Part shown: positions 6,654 through 11,524 of the stretch, piece after piece
Position numbering within the stretch: position 1 is the stretch's first letter
Layout of the letters: each line of letters begins with the position of its first letter
NCBI GenBank assembly: GCA_002483745.1
Contig: DLIM01000043.1
Location: 41,404-53,976 of the forward strand
Length of the DNA: 12,573 nucleotides
Source: Caryophanales bacterium UBA7642
Lineage (GTDB): Bacteria > Bacillota_I > Bacilli_A > RFN20 > CAG-288
Direction: 5' to 3'
Position numbers and translations under genes: made by a program
Notes under the pieces: generated by a model
Database searches by the model: none
What the model saw: the letters and a program-made list of their open reading frames with translations, nothing else
Told to the model about the DNA's origin: nothing

Positions 6654-8577
6654 GGCCTACCTCCTCAATGAAGGAATCTTTGGTTGAGAAATCGATATTG
6701 TTGTCAATCCAGTCTTTTCTTCTATCTGAGTCTTTTCCTAAGAAAAGATTGACTTTGTCTTTAGCATCTTCATCATCCTTAATGACAACCTGAATCAGCT
6801 TTCGATGCTCAGGAGCCATAGTGGTGCTAGCTAACTGCTCATAGTTCATTTCACCAAGACCCTTGTAGCGGTTGACCTTATAGCCTAAACCGACATTGTC
6901 TCTAGCCTTCTTTAAGTCACTATCATCCCAGCAGTAGATCTCTTTCTTGGAGTTATAGACACGGTATAAAGGCGGGCAGGCAATATAGACGTGCCCGGTT
7001 TCTACTAAGGGTTTCATATGGTTATAAAAGAAAGTCAAAAGCAGGGACTGAATATGGCTGCCATCATCATCAGCATCGGTCATGATGATAACTTTGCCAT
7101 AATGGATATCCTTGACCTTGAAGTCAGAATCGAAACCGGCCCCGATGGTATAGATCATAGTGGCGATTTCTTTGTTTCCAAGCAAGGTCTTCTCATCATC
7201 GACATCGGTGGTATTCTTCGGCTTTCCCCTTAAAGGTAAAATAGCCTGATGCTTCGGGTTACGGCCTTTCTTGGCTGAACCGCCTGCGGAATCACCTTCA
7301 ACGATAAAGAGCTCATTGTCCTTGTAGTCTTTAGAGGAGCAAGGAGTAAGTTTATCGGAAAGATTGAATCCCGACATCTTAGTCTTCAGAAGTTCACGCT
7401 CTTTCTTTCGGTCATCTTCAGTCTTAGCACGGACCTTCATCTCATTAGTAGTCTTCAAAACCACTAAATCAGCCTCAGAAGCATGTTCTTCAAGGTAGTA
7501 GGATAATTTGCCCTCAACAATGGAATCAACGCCGTTAAGGGCCTCTTTGGTGCCTAATTTGCCTTTTGTCTGGCCTTCAAACTGTAAGAGGTGTTCCGGA
7601 ACCCAGACTGAAAGGATGCAGACAATGCCTTCACGAAGGCAGTCGCCATCCAAAGATTCATTGCTTTTTATCTCGTTGTGGTTGACGGCATAGGTATTGA
7701 AGCAGGTCGTCATGGCTTTCTTGAAGCCGGTGACATGGTAGCCGCCATCTCCGGTTCGTACGCCGTTAGCAAAAGAAATGATTTTTTCATCATAGTTGTC
7801 TTTGATGAATCCAAAGACGCATTCGGTCTTGATTCCCTCGGAGCTTTTTCCTTCGATATGGATAGGCTGAATCAGTAGATCCTTGCCGGCTGAATGACGG
7901 GCAAAATATTCCAATAGGCCATTCTCATAATAGAAGTCTTGGCTTCTCTTGGTTCTTTCATCCGTTAAATGGAATGTGACTCCTTTAGTTAAGCAGGCCT
8001 GATCATCAAGGTGGGTAGCAATACGGTCATAGTTCCAGGTGATGTCATCGAAGATTCTTTTATCAGGATAGAAGCGGACGGAGGTTCCCCTTTTTGAGGT
8101 AGATCCTAAATCCTTGATTCCGGAGAATTTCTTTCCCCCATCATCAAAGCGGGCATAATGGTCTTGGTTATCCTTATAGGAATGCACTTCCATCCATAAA
8201 GATAAGGCATTAGTGACACTGGCGCCAACCCCATGCAAGCCACCAGCCGATTTATAGTTAGTCTCATCGAACTTTCCGCCGCCATGGAGAGTCTGATAAA
8301 CAATCTGAAAACCGTTCATCTTCTCCTTGGAATTGTAATCATAAGGAATGCCTCTTCCCTGATCCTGGACCTCTAAGGATCCATCATCATGGATAGTGAC
8401 ATAAATATTCTTTCCGTAGCCCTCATTGGCTTCATCCACGGCATTATCGACTATTTCCCATACCAGATGGTGTAAACCAACGGTATCGGTAGAGCCAATA
8501 TACATGCCTGGTCTTTCCCTGACGGGTTCAAGGCCATGGAGGACTGTCAAATTGTTTGCATTATAGCGTTCATTCAT
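6643..8577 (-). CDS. parE: DNA topoisomerase IV subunit B
   Basis: ParE is the ATPase subunit of topoisomerase IV and drives strand passage during decatenation. The GHKL ATPase domain (1-220) shows RPGMYIGST (22-30), EIVDNAVDEA (41-50) with the Mg-binding Asn45, DQGRGIP (72-78) and the ATP lid GGLHGVGAS (112-120). The transducer domain carries the QTK loop at Gln336-Lys338. The TOPRIM domain shows EGDSAGGSAKKGR (427-439), PLRGK (448-452) and the metal site DADDDGSHIQ (501-510), where family members usually read DADTDGAHIQ or DADVDGAHIR. The HIQ form, the 644-residue length and the following parC favour ParE over GyrB. GAGGTG lies 7 bases before the ATG. It is the first gene of the seven-gene block and diverges from plsY, a neighbourhood shared with Bacillus. 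Confidence 0.95.
   Translation of the reverse strand: MNERYNANNLTVLHGLEPVRERPGMYIGSTDTVGLHHLVWEIVDNAVDEANEGYGKNIYVTIHDDGSLEVQDQGRGIPYDYNSKEKMNGFQIVYQTLHGGGKFDETNYKSAGGLHGVGASVTNALSLWMEVHSYKDNQDHYARFDDGGKKFSGIKDLGSTSKRGTSVRFYPDKRIFDDITWNYDRIATHLDDQACLTKGVTFHLTDERTKRSQDFYYENGLLEYFARHSAGKDLLIQPIHIEGKSSEGIKTECVFGFIKDNYDEKIISFANGVRTGDGGYHVTGFKKAMTTCFNTYAVNHNEIKSNESLDGDCLREGIVCILSVWVPEHLLQFEGQTKGKLGTKEALNGVDSIVEGKLSYYLEEHASEADLVVLKTTNEMKVRAKTEDDRKKERELLKTKMSGFNLSDKLTPCSSKDYKDNELFIVEGDSAGGSAKKGRNPKHQAILPLRGKPKNTTDVDDEKTLLGNKEIATMIYTIGAGFDSDFKVKDIHYGKVIIMTDADDDGSHIQSLLLTFFYNHMKPLVETGHVYIACPPLYRVYNSKKEIYCWDDSDLKKARDNVGLGYKVNRYKGLGEMNYEQLASTTMAPEHRKLIQVVIKDDEDAKDKVNLFLGKDSDRRKDWIDNNIDFSTKDSFIEEVGREK
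6659..6665 (-). promoter_or_regulatory. Strong ribosome binding site fixing the parC GTG start
   Basis: On the minus strand AGGAGGT at 6665-6659 lies inside the last codons of parE, 5-6 bases before GTG (6653-6651). No ATG is in frame nearby, so this site decides the start and explains the 11-base overlap. Confidence 0.75.
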
Positions 8578-8614
8578 TTAAAAACACCTCGGTTAAGATT
8601 TTACTTATTTTTCC

Positions 8615-8643
8615 TTTAAAAATAAAGACTTTAACGATATAAT
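8615..8643 (+). promoter_or_regulatory. Predicted plsY promoter
   Basis: TTTAAA (8615-8620), a 17-base spacer and a perfect TATAAT (8638-8643) predict a start near 8650. That leaves only about 13 bases before the plsY ATG, with no Shine-Dalgarno sequence in between. It lies back to back with the predicted parE promoter. Confidence 0.55.
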
Positions 8644-8649
8644 TATCAA
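8621..8649 (-). promoter_or_regulatory. Predicted promoter of the parE-parC-yqeG operon
   Basis: On the minus strand TTGATA (8649-8644) is followed after 17 bases by TTTATT (8626-8621). This gives a start near 8614 and a leader of about 37 bases that includes the parE ribosome binding site. The -10 match is only moderate. TAAAAT at 8603-8598 is a better hexamer but would place the start almost on the ribosome binding site. The -35 box directly abuts the plsY -10 box. Confidence 0.45.
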
Positions 8650-8662
8650 GAAATAAACATTT

Positions 8663-9403
8663 ATGGAAACATTATATCAAGCATTAACTTTCGTTATTGT
8701 TATTCTAGTTGGTTATCTAATCGGCTCTATACCTACTTCTGTAATTGTAGCTAAGGCTCACGGTATCGATATCACTTCGGTTGGGTCTCATAACGCCGGG
8801 GGAACCAATGTCGGAAGAGTCATCGGAAAGAAAGCCGGCCTTTTGACGATGCTGATTGATATCCTTAAGACTTACTTTTTCTGCTCCATGGTGATGCTCT
8901 TCCTGTCCTTTGGACCTGCTATCTTTGTTAACCCCACTCCAAGGTTCCTCAATGAAATGAAGGAATTGCTAGTCGGCTTAGCCGGTTTCTCGGTCGCAAT
9001 TGGCCATACTTTCCCTCTCTTCAATCGTTTCAAGGGTGGAAAAGCAGTTGCCTGCTTTGCCGGATATGTCTTATTCGCTGCTCCTCTTATTTCCTTAGTC
9101 GGGGTTATTGTCTTCTTTCTGATCTTCAAATTCGGTAAAAGAGTTTCCTTATCATCGGTAATTGGTGTCCCGTCTTGCTTTCTGGCTTCCCTTATCCCGA
9201 TGTCCTTAGACTTCACCCTGCTTCAGGATGTTTCCCTTTATAACGGCGGCTTATGGTTTGGTCATTCTTACTATCTGCATCTAACCTTCATCACCACGAT
9301 AATTCTTTTCCTCTTCTCCTTGCTGGTTGTCATCAGGCATTATTCCAACATCACCCGTCTTGCTAAAGGCAAGGAACCGGAAACCCACTTCAAAAAAGAT
9401 TAG
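8663..9403 (+). CDS. plsY: Glycerol-3-phosphate acyltransferase PlsY
   Basis: PlsY is an integral membrane enzyme that transfers an acyl group from acyl-phosphate to glycerol-3-phosphate, the first acylation in bacterial phospholipid synthesis; acyl-phosphate comes from PlsX, which is not in this window. Family motifs are present: GSIPTS (21-26), GSHNAGGTNVGR (41-52) with GKKAG (55-59), IGHTFPLFNRFKGGKAVA (113-130) and the C-terminal RHYSNITRLAKGKEPE (225-240). Hydrophobic segments at ~5-28, 62-85, 104-117, 131-156, 163-180 and 205-224 fit a polytopic protein. At 246 residues it is longer than the usual ~200, from expanded loops around 88-103 and 181-204. The third motif reads GGKA where GGKG is usual. 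No ribosome binding site precedes the ATG. The Bacillus homologue is also next to parE. Confidence 0.93.
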   Translation: METLYQALTFVIVILVGYLIGSIPTSVIVAKAHGIDITSVGSHNAGGTNVGRVIGKKAGLLTMLIDILKTYFFCSMVMLFLSFGPAIFVNPTPRFLNEMKELLVGLAGFSVAIGHTFPLFNRFKGGKAVACFAGYVLFAAPLISLVGVIVFFLIFKFGKRVSLSSVIGVPSCFLASLIPMSLDFTLLQDVSLYNGGLWFGHSYYLHLTFITTIILFLFSLLVVIRHYSNITRLAKGKEPETHFKKD

Positions 9404-9425
9404 ATAAAATTTAAGTATAAAAAAG

Positions 9426-9448
9426 CCCTAAGCATTATCTGCTTAGGG
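9426..9448. terminator. Bidirectional intrinsic terminator between plsY and yneF
   Basis: CCCTAAGCA (9426-9434) and TGCTTAGGG (9440-9448) form a perfect 9-bp stem with the 5-base loop TTATC. On the plus strand it is followed by TATTTTTA; on the minus strand a run of U residues follows from the A-run at 9419-9424. It can therefore end plsY transcription in one direction and yneF in the other. The plus-strand T-tract overlaps the yneF stop codon. Confidence 0.9.
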
Positions 9449-9453
9449 TATTT

Positions 9454-9693
9454 TTACTTGCCTGATTTCTGGCTTTCCTTGATGGCTTTCATCGTTTGAT
9501 TGACTCTGGCCTGAGAAGGAGTAACACCCATAGAACGGTACATTGCCTTGATCATGGCTTCGCTGATGGGAGGATTCTTTTCAAGTTCGCTCTTGAAAAG
9601 CTTTCTAGTGATGAAGTAGCCAATGACAATTCCTACGATGATACAGCCTAAGAGGATGAAGACAAAACCGACAGTGTTAATAGTAAAATGCAT
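9454..9693 (-). CDS. yneF: YneF family small membrane protein
   Basis: This 79-residue UPF0154/YneF family protein is of unknown function. One N-terminal transmembrane segment (about 8-28, rich in Ile, Val and Gly) is followed by a basic stretch (RKLFK) and the family signature EKNPPISEAMIKAMYRSMG (38-56), then PSQARVNQTMKAI (59-71). The soluble part is probably cytoplasmic. AAAGGAG lies 7 bases before the ATG. It sits downstream of efp on the same strand but behind a hairpin (9718-9744), so it is probably expressed by partial read-through; I see no convincing promoter of its own. The family identification is strong. No biochemical role can be stated from the sequence. Confidence 0.9.
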   Translation of the reverse strand: MHFTINTVGFVFILLGCIIVGIVIGYFITRKLFKSELEKNPPISEAMIKAMYRSMGVTPSQARVNQTMKAIKESQKSGK

Positions 9694-9717
9694 TTAAATT
9701 TCTCCTTTGTTAAAAGA

Positions 9718-9744
9718 AAAGACCGGGTAAATCTGCCGGTCTTT
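9718..9744 (-). terminator. Intrinsic terminator after efp
   Basis: AAAGACCGG (9718-9726) pairs perfectly with CCGGTCTTT (9736-9744) around a 9-base loop. On the minus strand the stem is followed by an interrupted U-tract (CTTTTCTTTTAA) that ends just before the yneF ribosome binding site. It should stop much of the rpmG-efp transcript while allowing some read-through into yneF. Confidence 0.75.
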
Positions 9745-9760
9745 ATATTCTTTGAAGCTA

Positions 9761-10333
9761 TTAGGCAGCTCTAGAATCGTATTCACCAGTATCGGTGCGG
9801 ATAACGATCTTGGTTCCGTTCTTAACGAACATCGGAACCTTGAGCTTATAGCCAGTTTCAACGACAGCATCCTTAGTAGCTTTGTTGACGGTATCTCCAG
9901 GTACGGCATTATCATCTGTATCAGTGATAGTCAATGTAACCTTAGCAGGAAGTTCAACACCTAAAATTTCGGTTCCATAATAAGTAATAGTGAAATCGGA
10001 ATTAGGAGCTAAGAACTGTAATTCCCACTTAAGATTCTCTTTAGGGATCTGAATCTGATCAAAAGTAGTGTTATCCATAAAATAAGCGAAGTTATCATCG
10101 GCATAAAGGAACTGCATGATCTTCTTATCAAGATAAGCAAGTTCAACTTTAGTACCACTGAAGAGCATCATTTCAATAATGGAACCAGTACGAAGGTTTT
10201 TAGCCTTGATCTTATGCTTCATCTTTGCCATAGCAGTCTTATTGTGTTGAATATCGACTACTGAAAGCAAATTTCCTTCGTAAATAAATACCTTACCCGG
10301 CCCAAGCTCGCCAGCATCAATCATATCAGCCAT
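9761..10333 (-). CDS. efp: Elongation factor P with non-canonical tip loop
   Basis: EF-P binds between the ribosomal P and E sites and rescues stalling at polyproline. At 190 residues it has the usual KOW-like N-terminal domain (1-65) and two OB domains. Support comes from VVDIQH (25-30), KNLRTGSIIE (45-54), LPAKVTL (127-133), GDTVNKATKDAVVETGYKLKVPMFV (144-168) and the terminal TGEYDSRAA. The tip loop is unusual: where Bacillus has HVKPGKGAAF, this protein has HNKTAMAKMK (30-39). Aligned without gaps, the modified lysine becomes Met35 and PGKG becomes TAMA. Loops of a similar KTxxx kind occur in Mollicutes EF-Ps as I recall them. AGGAGGT lies 8 bases before the ATG, and the gene starts 19 bases after rpmG. 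It ends at a terminator hairpin. Confidence 0.95.
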   Translation of the reverse strand: MADMIDAGELGPGKVFIYEGNLLSVVDIQHNKTAMAKMKHKIKAKNLRTGSIIEMMLFSGTKVELAYLDKKIMQFLYADDNFAYFMDNTTFDQIQIPKENLKWELQFLAPNSDFTITYYGTEILGVELPAKVTLTITDTDDNAVPGDTVNKATKDAVVETGYKLKVPMFVKNGTKIVIRTDTGEYDSRAA

Positions 10334-10352
10334 GTTTTTTTACCTCCTAAAA

Positions 10353-10511
10353 CTACTTCTTCTCTTCGTGAAGAGTCATCTTCTTGCAGTGAGGGCAATA
10401 CTTTTTAGTAGTGAATCTGTCCGGATGAAGTCTCTTGTTTTTCGTGGTGATATAGTTCTCATTCTTGCAAACAGAACAACGAAGAATGATATCTGCACGT
10501 TTTTCAGCCAT
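10353..10511 (-). CDS. rpmG: 50S ribosomal protein L33 (zinc-binding form)
   Basis: This 52-residue protein begins MAEKRADIILRC and ends HEEKK. It contains two CxxC pairs, Cys12/Cys15 and Cys39/Cys42, which bind zinc in the C+ form of L33. TTKNKRLHPDRFTTKKYCP (22-40) matches the family core. L33 sits near the E site of the large subunit. AGGAGG lies 8 bases before the ATG, and a good promoter lies upstream (10541-10570). The gene is followed by efp after 19 bases on the same strand, so the two translation genes are almost certainly co-transcribed. The C+ form usually serves when zinc is sufficient; I see no second, zinc-free L33 gene and no recognisable Zur site here. Confidence 0.95.
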   Translation of the reverse strand: MAEKRADIILRCSVCKNENYITTKNKRLHPDRFTTKKYCPHCKKMTLHEEKK

Positions 10512-10540
10512 AGATGTAACCTCCTATAGACAACCTGTAT

Positions 10541-10570
10541 ATTATAGTTATCTATGCATAATGTTTTCAA
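10541..10570 (-). promoter_or_regulatory. rpmG-efp promoter
   Basis: On the minus strand TTGAAA (10570-10565), an 18-base spacer and a perfect TATAAT (10546-10541) predict a start near 10534, giving a leader of about 22 bases with the rpmG ribosome binding site. This is the best sigma-A type promoter in the window. A 6-bp inverted repeat, ATAATG (10558-10563) with CATTAT (10572-10577), straddles the -35 box and might be an operator or chance. Confidence 0.7.
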
Positions 10571-10589
10571 GCATTATTTTGAATTTTGG

Positions 10590-10631
10590 GCCTTAAAGAC
10601 ACTCCAAGCGTCCTAATTGACACTTAAAGGC
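10590..10631. other. Imperfect inverted repeat in the GNAT-rpmG spacer
   Basis: GCCTTAAAG (10590-10598) and CTTAAAGGC (10623-10631) pair in 8 of 9 positions across a 24-base gap. They lie between the end of the GNAT gene and the rpmG promoter. No U-tract follows on either strand, so this is not a standard terminator. The rest of the 135-base spacer (10512-10646) holds only the rpmG promoter and ribosome binding site. Confidence 0.35.
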
Positions 10632-10646
10632 TTTCTCTAAACTCAT

Positions 10647-11489
10647 TTAGTGTATCATAGCATACTTACCAAAGTCAGTAAAACCGATTTTATGGTAGAT
10701 TTTAGCCGCTAAAGGATTGTCGAAGAACAAGGCTAGGTATTCTTTCCCTTTTTGGAATTCATCTTGGGCTAAATAAGTGACTAGGCAGGTAGCTAGGTTT
10801 TTATCCCGGTATCCTATTTTAGTGCAGACTGACACTATCATTGCTGAAACATCATTGTCAGCGCTTGAGCTAGCCGAAGAGACGATTTCATTTTTGGAGT
10901 TGAAGACAGCTAAAAAGGTCATTCCTTTTTTGGCGTTTTCTTCAAGGCTTGAAACTGTCTTTTTGGAATTAGGATCTTCTTTTTTAAATTCATCAATGAA
11001 ATTTAATAGGTCCACTAATTTTTTAAAGTCGTTTTCATCCTGAATCTTCTTAATCCGATAGCCTTCAGGTAAGACATATTTCTTAAGTTCCTGATTTCTT
11101 GGAAGAATTGCTAAAGTCAAAGAGTCTAATTTCTTATCAGGAAGATTAGCTAAGAAAGGCTTGATTTGGCTTTCCTTTCCTGAAAGAGCCGATACCTTTT
11201 GCTCCACTAAGAAATCTTGGGCGGCTTTTTTATCATAATTGCTGCTTTGAGAATAGAAACTTATCAGGGTATTGCGGTAAACCAGGAAGGTAAAATCTAT
11301 TTTCCCCTGTTCCTTAGATATAAAGAGCCGGGCCTTTTTTGTTTCGAGACCGTAATTAAAGTAATCCCCATAGAAAAAGATAGTCCAAGGATTGTCTTTT
11401 CCGATGTAAGAGAGGAATTCCTTCTCTTCTTTTTTGCTGACATGATAAATCATGCCGTAAATTATATCACACACCAGGTTTTCAATCAT
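10647..11489 (-). CDS. GNAT family N-acetyltransferase with extra N-terminal domain
   Basis: Residues ~144-280 form a GNAT acetyltransferase domain, which transfers an acetyl group from acetyl-CoA to an unknown substrate. The domain starts at YRIKKIQDENDF, has a central strand TFLAVFNSKNEIVSSAS (191-207), a motif A region VSVCTKIGYRDKNLATCLV (219-237) and the typical end NPLAAKIYHKIGFTDFGKYAM (258-278). The acetyl-CoA loop is degenerate: RDKNLA where RGxGxA is expected. Residues 30-140 form a separate domain of the kind seen in two-part GNAT proteins (COG3393-like); the substrate cannot be inferred. The start is uncertain. The ATG at 11489 has AGGA directly against it, which is too close. The in-frame ATG at 11453 (residue 13) lies just after an extended -10 box and would give a leaderless 268-residue protein; I find the shorter form at least as likely. 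Confidence 0.8.
   Translation of the reverse strand: MIENLVCDIIYGMIYHVSKKEEKEFLSYIGKDNPWTIFFYGDYFNYGLETKKARLFISKEQGKIDFTFLVYRNTLISFYSQSSNYDKKAAQDFLVEQKVSALSGKESQIKPFLANLPDKKLDSLTLAILPRNQELKKYVLPEGYRIKKIQDENDFKKLVDLLNFIDEFKKEDPNSKKTVSSLEENAKKGMTFLAVFNSKNEIVSSASSSADNDVSAMIVSVCTKIGYRDKNLATCLVTYLAQDEFQKGKEYLALFFDNPLAAKIYHKIGFTDFGKYAMIH
11461..11469 (-). promoter_or_regulatory. Extended -10 box that may start GNAT mRNA at codon 13
   Basis: The minus strand reads TGATATAAT (11469-11461), a perfect -10 with the TGn extension. Transcription would begin near 11454, one base before an in-frame ATG (11453-11451). No good -35 box is at the right distance, which extended -10 promoters can tolerate. This supports a leaderless mRNA and the shorter protein. 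Confidence 0.5.
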
Positions 11490-11509
11490 TCCTCTTCTAT
11501 GGCCTTTTG

Positions 11510-11518
11510 TGTTAAAAT
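11510..11518 (+). promoter_or_regulatory. Extended -10 box placing ispG transcription start at its ATG
   Basis: TGTTAAAAT (11510-11518) is an extended -10 box, 5 of 6 to TATAAT. With normal spacing the first transcribed base would be 11525, exactly the A of the ispG ATG. No Shine-Dalgarno sequence precedes the gene and no convincing -35 box is present. Confidence 0.55.
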
Positions 11519-11524
11519 TTAAGC

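Noticed and set aside
10376..10570. Minus-strand open frame of 64 codons over the rpmG region
   Set aside because: It overlaps rpmG in another frame; the L33 frame at 10353-10511 has the zinc motifs and a ribosome binding site and is the real gene.
10617..10645. Perfect TTGACA (10617-10622) on the plus strand as a possible antisense promoter into the GNAT gene
   Set aside because: No acceptable -10 hexamer lies 16-18 bases downstream (the sequence there is near AACTCA).
11217..11522. Plus-strand open frame of 101 codons opposite the GNAT gene
   Set aside because: It is antisense to a recognisable protein, contains low-complexity hydrophobic runs typical of shadow frames, and ends within the ispG promoter.
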